Made by a program: the position numbers and the translations under genes. Of a stretch of DNA of 64,000 nt, positions 13,920 to 25,476 are shown in pieces. How positions within the stretch are numbered: position 1 is the first letter of the stretch; the number at the start of each line of letters is the position of its first letter. The stretch lies in the NCBI GenBank assembly GCA_006176705.1, contig QRFJ01000007.1, forward strand, positions 1,585,089 to 1,649,088, in the 5' to 3' direction. The stretch comes from Cocos nucifera (Eukaryota > Streptophyta > Magnoliopsida > Arecales > Arecaceae). The notes beneath the pieces are model-generated. The model was not told the DNA's origin, did not search any database, and worked only from the letters and a program-made list of their open reading frames with translations.

Positions 13920-16292
13920 AGATACAATCATCCTCGTCAACGTTCAAAAGCTGTCAGTTCTCACCTCGGAGCTTTCTCACCAAACGCCTTCGCTACTCTC
14001 CGTCCCATTACCAGGTAAAAATGAGAGAAGCAAAACCCTAAATCTCGTTCTCATGTCTATAATCTATTATAGATCCAAATTCCTCTTCCCTTCAATTGAG
14101 TTTTGAAAGTCTATCCCGGTCTTTTTCTTGAAAGCCCCATGCGCATTTTAATATTAGTAATCTGACCTCACCTTTTTTTGTTGTTTAAAATATTGTTTTT
14201 TAACGCTGACATTTGTGGTTTAATGCACGTTTGCTTTTAAGTTATGGCTAGATTCGCTGTCCCGATGGCATTTCCACGGGGCATCGAGAAATTTGGTGGT
14301 CTGTCCGTGTTTGGATTGTTTCTAATTACTGGTTCAATTGCAGATCTCTGAGGAAGTGGAGGTTAGATCTGGCAGCGGGTTCTGGTATGGTTTGGTATTA
14401 TATTCTTGGAATACATTCTGTTATAATTGATTCCATTCTTTTCTTCATTGTTTATCTTTGATTTACTAAGGACTTGGGGGTTTTGATTCTGAATAGAACG
14501 AGTTTGGTTAAAATCTCGCGGAAAGATGCGATCTTTGTGCATTCCGATTGTTCTGTTTCACTGTTTCGACCTTCATCTTTGCAACATCTTGATTTGAGGG
14601 TGAGAGAACCCTTTTTTTCGTACTTTCTGGTTTGGTAGTAGGAACTTTTATGGGTTTTACCTTTGAAAATAGGAATTTTATGAACCTATTTCCGAGTTTG
14701 ATGATGCACATCAGCGGATCGAAAAGTTTGAGCACCATTTCATGCTTATTATTTGTCAACACATTTCAATCTAATGGGAGGGGGAAATCCATTTCTGACA
14801 TTATGATTCAAGTCTATTTAGGGCCTGTTTGGATAATCCTGTTGGAATCCCACTAGAGTCATGGGACGGGATGGAGAGAGGGCCGGGGGGGTTGAGGAAG
14901 GGCGAGGGATTAGCTGAGGGAAAGACTTGAATACTGCCGGATAATTTTTTTTAGAAGAAAACGTGGTTTTTTTTTTGTCCCTTTGGAAATGGGCTGAGGG
15001 AGTTCCGGTTGTTCTGGACCAAGCTGGGCCCAATGTAGTATAATATGGGAAATCCCATTCTCAAGCTCACAATTCCCACAAGATTATCAAAACAGTCCCT
15101 TCGCATGTCTCCTTCCTGATGTGCGTCTGTATATATAAAGAAAAATGTCGATCCTTTGCCTATATTTCGTTTAAATTGGATAATTGCAAAATAACAAGCC
15201 TATATTATAACCCTGATTTTGAAGGTAGGAGGGTTAGCCCATAGACTGTGCTAACCAGGAAACAAGTATGAAGCTGTAGAATCCTAAGGAATAAGATGTG
15301 ATCATCAAGTATTAAACCATTGAAGGAGCATTGCTAAAACTTGAAAATTATACCAAAAAGGGTGCTATGTAGCAGATTGTATTAATGGAGTAGGAGAGAA
15401 GTTTTTAAGAATCCTGAATTTAGCAATATGCACATGAAAAGCTTATTTGATGAATGTTAGAGTTGAAGAAGAGGTGATGATTCAGGAAATGGTGTAAAAC
15501 ATTTCAAAAGATCAGAAGTACTGATTAGGCTAACTATCTATTTTGTGCTATTTTAAATGATAAACCAAACCACAAAGGGTGAGACAAAAATCTTGAATAA
15601 GATCAGAGGAATGAAAACAAGAGATTTAGATCAAATGGGTTGAGTAAGAATGAGAATAATGTCATTTTTTTTGGTTGAAATATTGGTAAGGTAGGGAAAT
15701 TCTGGCAAAAGAAAAACTGTGGGAACTTTCTGAGACCAAGAATTCAATTAGAGGAATATACTTTAACTATTGTGATCCTGAAGATGCTTTAGTATTATCA
15801 TTTGATTTTTGGTGGCCTTTTTGTTGGTTTATGCATAACTTTATCAATATGATATTCTGTTTGATTATTAAGTCAACTCATGACACAGCCAAGTTATCCA
15901 TATCGCCATGTTGCAGACTTAAGACCCAAAACAGGGATAGTTCATTCCATTATTTGAATTAATGAAATGCTAGCTTGATATTTTAATGATGAGGTGATCT
16001 TTGATGGGAAGTTGGCATGCTTTATCATGTTTAGAAATCAAACTTGGCATCATTAAGATTTAATTTTTCTGTTTAAATAATTAGACTTGTTTGTATTAAA
16101 AATGGGATTAAGATTGTGCATTTGAAGATCTTTGAGAAAATCAATGATATTAACTTTGAAACATTGATTTGTCTACTTTCTTCCAATTCTTGAAATAATT
16201 ATATTGAATACCTCTTTCATTTTTTCTTTTGTGCTTCAGCATTGCCTTTTTTGGGAATTATCAAACGAAAAGCCAAATAGAAATTCAGCACC
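13920..16292 (+). promoter_or_regulatory. Promoter and spliced 5'UTR region of the lipase-like gene
   Basis: A telo-box-like AAACCCTAA lies at 14033-14041, just after a plausible donor (CCAG|GTAAAA at 14014). A possible non-coding exon is 14344-14384 (preceded by TTGCAG, followed by GTATGG), and the coding leader exon probably starts near 16240 after TGTGCTTCAG. These UTR exons are inferred from splice-site appearance only. Confidence 0.4.
14821..15099. mobile_element. Small inverted-repeat element (MITE-like)
   Basis: The left end starts GGGCCTGTTTGGATAATCCT. The right end, reverse-complemented, starts GGGACTGTTTTGATAATCTT. The match continues through TGT-GGAAT for about 30 bp with a handful of mismatches. 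The 279-bp length and GGGCCTGTTTGG terminus are typical of non-autonomous plant DNA elements. No clear target duplication is left. It lies inside the predicted 5'UTR intron of the lipase-like gene. Confidence 0.65.
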
Positions 16293-18292
16293 ATGGTCTC
16301 TGAAAAGGATTTTTTTGAGGTTTCAGGACCTGTACATTTAACCTCTGTGAACTGGTAAGGTGATATTCTGTAAGTTAAGTTGTTTTCCTGCTTTTAGCAT
16401 TATCCAAGCATTTTAAAAAATTTTATTGGGAATGTATGAAAAAAATTATTGGGAAAATTAAAGAAGTATATGGAGTACAGACCTTAAGAAACACTAAAGA
16501 GGTTTGTTAACTGATAGAAATTCGAAATATATACTTCACTAGCTATAAAAATATTAATAGATTTTATTTATATCCTTGCATGTTTAATGGGCATACTGTT
16601 ACAGACTAATGTAATCCTGCGATATTTCATCTGTCTTTAAAAATTGTTCCAAAGATCTGATAGTGTTGTCCCTGGCGACTGATTGTGCTGTTATATTGTC
16701 TGAGTGATTTCCATGTGTTCTTTCTGCTGCATATTATATTTAACCAGATTACAGGTTCTGACTGAGTTTGGTATATTCAGCTTATGAAGCATTGCAGCAG
16801 CATGGTTTGATGATTGTATTCTAAGTAACATGCCTTCTCCAATCTAAATATGTATTCTGCCTTATGGATGCATTTTTGGTATATTGTAGCTTGCAAATGC
16901 TCTAGAACAAGCTCTAAATACACTGTAAACGCTCTCCGAATTGGTGCTGGATTTCTGGCCAAGGAATCTTTGGATAAGAGAGGGAGCTACCATGTGACCA
17001 TGAAATCCATTTGGCAGGGAAGTTTCCTAAAAGACCACTAGGCTAATCCATAATAGGATTATGTTGAAACTTCATGGGGATCCTTCCTGAAATGAGAACT
17101 CAGGGATCCAGCAAATCCTATTTGAAACTAATAAGATTTTCCCTTGATTTGATTTACTCAGCTTGCAAATAATTTGTGGCTAACGTATTTGTTATTAAAT
17201 TATGCCCATTTCTCCTCTAGTGAGATGCCTCATGCATTCTTGCCATCTGATTTTCGCTTTAGCTTCAAAACACCATGGCTTACATTTGGGTGGGTTGAAA
17301 TTTATTATTTATTTCATTTTGCATGCAACAGGAACTGCCCACATCACCAGAGATCTATTGCTGCTAGTCTGGTTCAGGGCGCATATGTGCTAGAGCGGGA
17401 CCGTCAGCAAAACCGCCATGGTCCAGATGCTTGTGCGCCAGCCTGGTGGGAGAATTTTCATTTCCAACTTATCCGTAAACTTGTTGATGTTGATGATTTA
17501 TCCATCTTTGGTGCCATCTATGAATTCAAACCCCCTTACTCCATCCAAAACTCATCAAATGGCAATTCCCCAAAATTTGTCATTGCTTTCCGAGGTACCA
17601 TCACCAAGAAAGAATCTCTTTCTCAGGATCTTAAACTGGATTTCCTCTTCTTAAGAAATGGCCTTGATGGGACTCCCCGCTTTGAAATTGCGATGCAAGC
17701 TGTTCGGAACCTGGTTTCAGCTGGAAGTCAGAATGTATGGTTAGCTGGTCATTCTTTGGGGTCAGCAATCGCAACACTTGCTGGGAAAAATATGGCTAAG
17801 ACAGGTATCAAACTTAGAACTTTTCTCTTTAACCCACCTTTCGTCTCTGCCCCACTGGAGAGGATCAAAGATAAGAAGGTGAGGCAAGGAATCAGGATTG
17901 CTAGCAGCTTTATCACAGCTGGACTTGCAGTGGCTGTAAGAGGCCATAATAATAGGTCCGAAGGTTCCTTTGCCATGCTAGCATCATGGGTTCCAAATCT
18001 TTTTGTTAACCCAGAGGATCATATCTGTTCAGAATATATTGGATACTTTGAACACCGGAAAAAGATGGAGGAGATTGGAGCAGGACATATAGAGAGGCTG
18101 GCAACACAGAACTCTGTTAAAGATCTTTTCTTGAGTGCACTTGGAAAGGAGTCTGAGCCATTGCACCTTCTTCCATCAGCAAGACTGACAGTAAATTTGA
18201 GCCCTTCCTCAGACTTCAAGCAGGCACATGGCATCCATCAGTGGTGGAGACCGGATCTAAATTTGCAATGCAAGGAATACATTTACAACTGA
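16293..18292 (+). CDS. Lipase class-3-like alpha/beta hydrolase (At4g10955 family)
   Basis: Two coding exons, 16293-16354 and 17332-18292, join within codon 21 (TG|G, Trp) to give 340 residues. The start MVSEKDFFEVSGPVHLTSVN matches the usual N-terminus of this plant family; the long frame that seems to begin at 17174 is intron read-through. The fold is an alpha/beta hydrolase with the nucleophile elbow GHSLG at residues 160-164 (Ser162, codon 17753-17755) and an upstream FVIAFRGT strand (103-110) that would form the oxyanion side. Family members are annotated as GDSL esterase/lipase-like or lipase class 3, though this one has the GXSXG lipase elbow and not the GDSL motif. Substrate is unknown; no signal peptide or obvious membrane segment is seen. 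The intron 16355-17331 is GT-AG. The reading frame is intact. Confidence 0.93.
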
Positions 18293-18688
18293 AACGAAGC
18301 ACAATGTTTGTTACAGTTGATATGAAGCACAGCAATTTCTTGTTCTTCTTTAGTGTAGGCAGTAGTATGGCAACATTAAAAGTGTGCAACTTCATAGGTT
18401 ATGAATATATTGTGAAGTTTCTGTTGTCAGATAAGCTGTATGTTTCATCATTTTCAAAGCACACCAATTAATGAATTTTGATTAGATGATCAAGGGACAT
18501 ACTTCATGGTCCTTCTAATGGTTTCTGCTGATGAAGGGGAGGAATTTCTATGCATTCAAGCATGAGACCATTTGGAGCAGTGGGGGGCCTGCAATTATGC
18601 CCATCCGTAAACTTAGAACTTTACCCATGGAAGTGGAAATGGTCGTCAACCCAATTATGTATATATTCTAGGCTTTTATCTTGACCTT

Positions 18689-18729
<41 letters not shown>

Positions 18730-21300
18730 AATTTATCCTTTCATGTTTTGCAAATAAACCAATTCCTTTATTTCTCGCTTTATCTTTATTACAATGAGGT
18801 TTTGGGAAGCTGTTCCTTCTGTTGCTAGTGTTGTCTGGCTGTTCAGATCAATCAATATGCATTACTCTCTTTTGGATTAATAGGTCAGCAAATTTTATGG
18901 AAAATACTTAATTGTTCAAATTTCCTAAGACGTTACTCATATTACTAAAACTTTCTTCATCTATTCTGATTTATTTCGTGAAAGTTCACCAATTATTGTT
19001 TCAGAAAGTATCTGTGAATAAGCAAATGAATGATGTTTGCTGCAGCTTCTCCATTCATATGCAATTCTCATGTTCATTTATTTAGCACAACTTGCGATTC
19101 ATGTTTCTTTCTTTTCTCTTTTTTTTTTTTTTTTTTTTGTTAAAAAAAAAAAAGAAACTAAGGTAGCCTCTTTTTTTTTTAGAAAAAAAAAAAAAAAACC
19201 CTAGAGCAGCTTTACCTATCTAAATTTATATCATTGGGATAAAAGTCCCCAGGCGAGGTCGTCGCCCAGAGGATGTCATCTACGGAGGGTTTTTTATTAT
19301 GTCATACCCCATCTGACGTATCCTAAGACACTCATAAATAAATAAAAAAATAATGTAACGGACTCTCACAAGCTGGGACAAGATGAAGACAAAAAAAAAA
19401 AATAAAACCAAAATAAGAGATGAGCAAGGAGGGCATCTTTGGTAGCTGACCTCCTTTCTCCATCGCCGCCACTTTCCTATGGAAGAATTCCATCTCTTCG
19501 CTGCCCCAAACCCTGAATGCTCCACCTCCTCCTCTTCTATCAGCACCAACATTATCTCCACAATCCAAATCTACGTGAAACTTAATACCTTTTTCTTCTG
19601 ATTCACCAACTCTTGGAGTAGTGATCATGGCAAGATCTAGCTTAGATTGTTCGATATAATTAGATCTGCCTCGGAAGATCTAGCTTAGATCGTTCGATGC
19701 AATTAGATCTATCTCAGATCTTGCCCATCAAAGGAGATATCAAGGCAGATAGAGGGAAAGCCTGATGTTTGCATTCACCAAAGGAAAAAGACCGTAGCAT
19801 TGGCATCCAGGTCGCTAGTAGATAAGGTTGTTCTGTTGTGATATAGATATCATAGGTTCCAGTCTTACTAAAGAATTTCTAAATTTTTATCCCACAATAT
19901 TGGTTTTTCTAGGAGGATGGATTTTAGAGCGACGGTAAGGTTGCTTCACTATAATAATGATATCATGAGTTTGCAGCCTCTCGGTTATATACATTTGACT
20001 CTTCTCAAACACCACAATGATAGGACTCTCATGCATCAAGATGCATCTTTTTATCCTTAGTTTTATTGAGATCTTCTGCACTTTTTCTCTCATCAGTAAT
20101 ATAATTAAAAATATTTTATACTATAATTATTAAATATTATTATAATTTATGGGTAAAAGAATATATTTCAACTATAATAATGAGATGTAATCATATAACA
20201 GTGTAAGAATATATTTGTGTAAAGTTTACATATGGGATAAGAATTGCTGGCGATTGCAAAAGGAAGCCAAGCTTTACGGTCTCCAAGGGTGATTACAAAA
20301 AGCAGCCAAAAATGATCGTAGAAAGTGTTGATTCAATGGGAGGAGGAATGTTTTCTACACCCACCCACCCCACGCAAAAAAAAAACAAAAGAGGAGGAGG
20401 AGGAATGTGAAGGAATTGCTGGTGCAGCTCCTTTAAAGAGTATTTTGAAACAGATTTTGAAATCCAATCTAAACTTGTTCTGGTTCCTGGAGCCAAAATA
20501 AGGGGTTAAAAAGATCTATTTTGGCGCGATGGTCCCTCAAAGGAGCAGCATGCTGCTTCTTCTCTGACATGGAAAGAAAAAAAAAAGGATCAGTGAGGTA
20601 GCTGAGGACCAATTTCTGCTTCCTTGTCTTTCTTGATCAGCAGCATCTGTGGCAAATTCCAGTACAATCGGAGTGGAACTAGGGACTGAGGATTGGTATA
20701 ACGGACAGCAGCTTCAAGAAGAAGGATAAAAATTATCGCTCGACTGCAGCATGAAGCTCCAGTTTCAAACATTGCAACTGAAAATTTTGATTGATTGATA
20801 GCAGACATGGGATGTTTTTTTTTTATTTTTAACCAGATATGTCCAAAGCGTGGGAAGCTTCTGACCGCAGAGAGATGAGCAGTCGATAAATAACTTGCAG
20901 GCCCATCGACGCAACAGTTTTTTTTTTTTTTTTTTTTTTAATGTGAAAATGGAAGGAGGGGACGAAAGATTGCCGGTGACAGAAAAAAAATTTAAATATA
21001 TATATATATATATATATATATAATCTCAACAGAAATTAAAAAAAGATTTTAAATAGTGTCAAATACAACAGCATTGGTGCAGATTTGGAGCAGATAATTC
21101 TACCATAATCTTGGATGAGTTAAATATCTAAGATGATGTATTAAATTTTGAGTTACGACTATTCAAAATTTATGAAGTAGTTACAAGTCTAGACAACATT
21201 GAAATAAAAAATCAAATAGTTTTATTCTTAGTTTATGCTTGTCAACTATGATTTTTCCACTCCATTTCAGCCTCTGAGTTTTTGTAGAATCTTTCTTATC
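18293..21300. other. Intergenic spacer with simple repeats
   Basis: It contains the lipase 3'UTR, (TA)n at 18692-18726, adjoining poly(T)/poly(A) tracts at about 19118-19198, a 43-bp tandem duplication at 19633-19718, poly(T) at about 20920-20939 and (TA)n at about 20997-21022. Short minus-strand open frames near 19.3-19.6 kb have no recognisable domain. I see no gene here. Confidence 0.6.
19633..19718. repeat. 43-bp tandem duplication
   Basis: Two adjacent copies (19633-19675 and 19676-19718) share AGATCTAGCTTAGAT-GTTCG and AATTAGATCT with a few substitutions. Confidence 0.75.
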
Positions 21301-23950
21301 TTTACTTTCTTATGATGACTAGCGAGAACCAACTAATCCTCCAAGTAACGGAGGGATTTCTCGAGAACTCTATACATTGCATTTGCTTCGTATCTAAAAA
21401 TTATTCCATTTCTTTTCATCCATAAACTCCATACAATCGAGATTGCAAGAGTATCCCAAGCTGAATTTAGAAGAAAATTAGAAAGTTTGCTTCGCCAATC
21501 CATCCACAATGTGATATAATTGTTTGGTATACTCTGTATTGACAATTTATTAGTGATCTCATTCTATAGGTTAGCTGAAAACCTGTACATCAGAAATAGA
21601 TAATTTATGTTTTCCTCTTCTGAGTAACATAAAGCATAAAAAGGTGGACTTAAAATATTTCTTCTTTTCAAATCATCAGATGTAAGTATTTTGTTGTTAA
21701 ATACCAACCAATTGAACACTTTAATTTTTGTAGAAATTGGCATCTTCCAATTTATTTATGCAAACTGAGAAGGGATGCCCCCATGACTGAAAAAGAATAA
21801 TAGATTTTGATTGTGAATTTGCCCCGATTGCTTCATTTTCAATCTACTATATCGTCTTTTTGGGCCGTCTCAAGGGTTGACATAAGGTTTAAAAAATTTC
21901 CTAGCTCCTTGTTTCCTCTGGCACTTAGAGACGAGTGAAAAATTTTCCTATAATCTGAAAGATCAAAAAACTTATAGTAATTGTTTGAGTCCTCGATAGG
22001 AGATATAACTCTGGATAAATTTGCTTTAGTTCTATTTGACCCGCCCAAGAATCATGCCAAAAATCTATATTTTTCCTATCCCCTATCCTGAAATGGATGC
22101 TTTGATTGAAATTTTGACGTACCTTAACCACACTTTTCTAAGCATTTGATGCAAGACGATGAGCTTTTGGAGGTGCTTGTGAGGCAGTGATCTTATCGTA
22201 GTAAAGCTTTTGTATGAGGGTTCTCCATAGTTTTTTTGGTTCTTGATAGAATCTCCTTTTTTTCATCAGAAGGCGATGGTTGAATAATTTTAAGTTTATC
22301 ACCCCAAGACCTCCTAACACTCTTGGTCCGTAGATCTTTTTCCAACTAAATAGGCATATGCCTCTTGAGTTTAATCTCTCTCCTTTTCGTAGGAAATCTC
22401 TTCTCTTCTTATCTATTATGTCTAATACCTTTGCAAGAAGCAGGAATGTAGACATCCAAAATGTTGGAATTGAGCTTAAAATGGAGTTCACCAAAGTTAA
22501 ACGACATATGATTGATAATAGTTTTTCTTTCCAAGCTGATAACCTTTTCTCCACCTTTTCAATGAGGAAGTTCCAGTCGGAGGATCTAATTGTGCCCTTA
22601 GTCGGAGGAAAACCTAAATACTGTGGTGAAAATTTGGAAAGTTTGCACGCTAACAGTGCAACAAAGATGTTGCAAATATCATCATCCCTGTTAGTGAGCT
22701 TTTTTTCAAAAATCACTTTTTAGCCCAATTAGTAGTTCAAAAGAGTATAATAAAAACTTTAGGTTGAGAGCATGCTGAGTGTTTGCATCGCACCAGATTA
22801 TAATATCATCGGTGTATTGAAGATTTGTGATGCAACCTGTCATTTTTGGCAATCACAGATGAATTTATTGTTCTTTGCTGGCCTGAGCATCCTTTCTAAA
22901 ATATCAGTGCAGGGATAAAGGATCTCCTTGTTTGACATCCTTCTAGATTTGAATCTATTTTGTAGGCTTCTCTTTGATCATGAGAGCAATTTTGCTAGAA
23001 TACAAAATATTTTCCATCCACCGGCGCCATCTGAGTCCAAATCCATGAGGAATAACCAATCAATATCATCAAAAGCCTTTTCGAAATCAATCTTAAGGGG
23101 CAAATTGTGGTCATGAGCAAGAACCTCAACAGCGCAAAAAAAAAAACAGTCACTAATTTATCTTTCTGCTACTCGGAAAGTAGTTTACTCATGTGCTTCT
23201 TGAATCTTATACTCAAGAGTCTTAGTCAGAATTTTTATCACTCCATTAATCAAGTTGATGGATCTATAATTGCGAACTTTCAAGCTTTCTTATTTCTTCT
23301 TTGGTACGAGTGTGATGCGTCGGTAATTCAGCCCGTCAACTCTAGCTATATTTCCATAAATTTCATTTAAGATGTCATTCTTGATCGATTCCCAGTATCT
23401 CCGATAGAAATGGGCGGGAAAGCGCACTGTCTTTTGCTAGGCTGATTTTTTATCTCGTCTATTGTGAACGGCTGATCCAGGTCTGATAGGTCATCATTTC
23501 CCTTCCCTCGGTGAACAGGCTGCTCCAATCAGCGTTCTGATCCCCTATCGTTGTCTCCAAAGTACTTCTTCTTGCTCCTTCATCAAAATTTTGCTCGGTT
23601 GATCCTTCAGGTTTGTTCTTTCTTTCTTTTTGTTCTTCCGAAGTTAAGCATCGGTCCTCCTCTTGAGCATCCAATCGATACCTTTTTCTGAATGATGTGA
23701 TGTTTCCATTCGTTTCCTTGTTCCATTTCTCTAACTTAGCTCTGAGAAATCGGAGTTTTAATACCAGGTTCGCTGCTGTCAAAACCCTCTATAGAAAACC
23801 AGAAGGCTTCGAAACGGAAAGGTTTGTTTCTAGGGAGTTTAGGTGAAACCCCGAGCTGCAAGGGAACGTGATCAGAAGTTGTTTTTGGAAGCGGAGTGAG
23901 CAAAGCCTTGGGGAAAAGATCAACCCAATCCAGAGATGCCAAGCATCCAT
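21300..23950 (-). mobile_element. LINE (L1-type non-LTR retrotransposon), decayed
   Basis: Read on the minus strand in 5'-3' order. 23942-23736 gives the end of the endonuclease domain (LDWVDLF..TTSDHVPLQL..FRFEAFWF). 23782-23460 gives the charged linker (LRFLRAKLEKWNKETNGNI). About 23450-22720 is the broken reverse transcriptase, with its catalytic YTDD box at 22816-22805. 22716-22138 is an open stretch of the post-catalytic region (YLGFPPTKG..KVEKRLSAWKEKLLS..LVNSILSSIPTFWMS..LGGLGVINLKLFNHRLL). About 22131-21840 gives IGDRKNIDFWHDSWAG, and 21545-21333 the zinc-binding-RT tail (SAWDTLAISIVWSLWMKRN). The order is that of plant LINE ORF2. Several frameshifts and stops make it inactive. The N-terminal endonuclease half and ORF1 are missing. 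Confidence 0.9.
22138..23782 (-). pseudogene. LINE ORF2 reverse transcriptase pseudogene
   Basis: The longest uninterrupted piece (22138-22716, 192 codons) covers the thumb/connection region. The upstream palm region reads in pieces across three frames, including LQYTDDIIIWCDANTQHAL around the catalytic aspartates (22805-22810). The enzyme would have copied LINE RNA at nicked target DNA. At least four frame changes occur between 23460 and 22720. Confidence 0.85.
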
Positions 23951-24130
23951 CGAGGCAACGGTTGCAGCTGCTTTATTCAAAGATATCCTTGCATTTCTTT
24001 CTCGCCAACAATTCCATGCCATAGATGTGAGTAACATGAGCACCACTAGCTCAATAGATTTTAGAAAGTGTCTGCCTCTCCAATAGAGGCATGGCAATTC
24101 AAAACTTGATTGAGGATGGAGGAGCAAAAA
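23945..24130 (-). mobile_element. Tail fragment of a second LINE abutting the first
   Basis: Minus-strand frame 24127-23789 contains SMAWNCWRERNARI around 24016, the conserved tryptophan/arginine motif of the extreme C-terminal region of plant LINE ORF2. It lies immediately 5' of the endonuclease remnant, the reverse of its place in one element. It therefore appears to be the 3' end of a different copy. Confidence 0.6.
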
Positions 24131-25476
24131 AGGTACGGTCGTCAGAGCTTGATGGCAATGGACGCAGCATCCACAAATATTCTTTCAAAGTTTCCTCTCT
24201 AGCATCTCGCGTCTTTTTCTTCTAGCATAACCATATACACGCTTATCCGTATGATTGGGATCATTTATTTAAAAAATTAATTATAAAAAAAATAATTTTT
24301 ATTATATTTAATTGATGAAAAAACTATTTTTTAAAAAAAATTATTATGTTGAATTAGAGATAATTCTACGTAGAGATATGATTAAATTTATAAATATTTC
24401 TATCAATATAAAATATTTTTTTAATATTATTATAGTATTACCATCTCTAATCAATTTTTATATAATGACTACAATAATATAGTCTTTTATATACAAAATG
24501 CCATCTGCATACTAATTTTTTTGTAAAACTTTCGAATGAATTTTTAAAAATATCAAAATAAATTCAATGATTGCATAAGTACTTTATTGAAGATATTTTT
24601 ATCAAATATGAATTATAATTATTTAAAAATTTATAATATTTAAATTAAATAGAAGGTCAATCAATTTTTTTACCATCTTTCTCTTCTATTTTTTACATCA
24701 AATATGATAACCTGATATAAAATTTACTCTTTCATGCCAAAGTAACCACAGCCAAACCAATGGTCTTCAATAGCCTGCTAAGTATCCATAAAGAGCCTGC
24801 AAAACTGCATTTAATTCCTCTAGTATTTAAGAACTGGTAGAGAGATGCTACTGAGAAGGATCCATTGCTGTTTAACTTTCACACCAGCCACGCCTCTTCG
24901 TGGGTTAAAGCAACCGGAGCTAGAAGGGATGATAACTGATTGAATTACAAATGAGTCTCCCTGGAGTAATGAACTGGCAATCTAATTTTCCAAGTTCAAC
25001 TTCTTTCGTTGAAGAAATCTGCAACTGTTCCATTTTTTCCTTCGATCAATCTTGTATAACAAACGGAAAATGATCTGAAGCAGGACATCACAACTTCCAA
25101 ATATACTTTCAGAAGACAGTTCTTTTAAGTGAGCCCAAATTATCACTAGAGTAAACTCGTATTTCATGGATTACACAATTGAAAATTATACAGTGCATGA
25201 AGTTGAAATACACATGGATACTTCTTATTGATATCATCTAAAAGTATTTATGTGCAGCTCGAGTAACTGAATTGTTATGCTTGATCTGCGATAAACCATA
25301 CGGTCGCGCATATCACTGCAGCATAAGGGTTGAGATTGGTTATCGTCATCATCTTTGGGAGAAGCAGCATCAGTCATCCCAGCCCAGCACAGATGCATCA
25401 CTTGCAAGGCGTAGATGGAGCGAAGGGACATCATCAATTTTGGAGTGAACAAATATGACAGCAGTGGACATCTTTG
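24130..25476. other. AT-rich spacer and CBL4 3' flank
   Basis: About 24250-24720 is very AT-rich without recognisable structure. 24720-25476 should contain the 3'UTR of the minus-strand CBL4 gene. No coding sequence is seen. Confidence 0.5.

Noticed and set aside
17174..17331. In-frame 5' extension of the lipase-like frame (372 codons from 17174)
   Set aside because: The segment is intron: the family N-terminus is encoded at 16293-16354 and joins at an acceptor (GCAACAG) ending at 17331.
22358..22723. 121-codon + strand frame
   Set aside because: It is a shadow of the LINE reverse transcriptase on the other strand.
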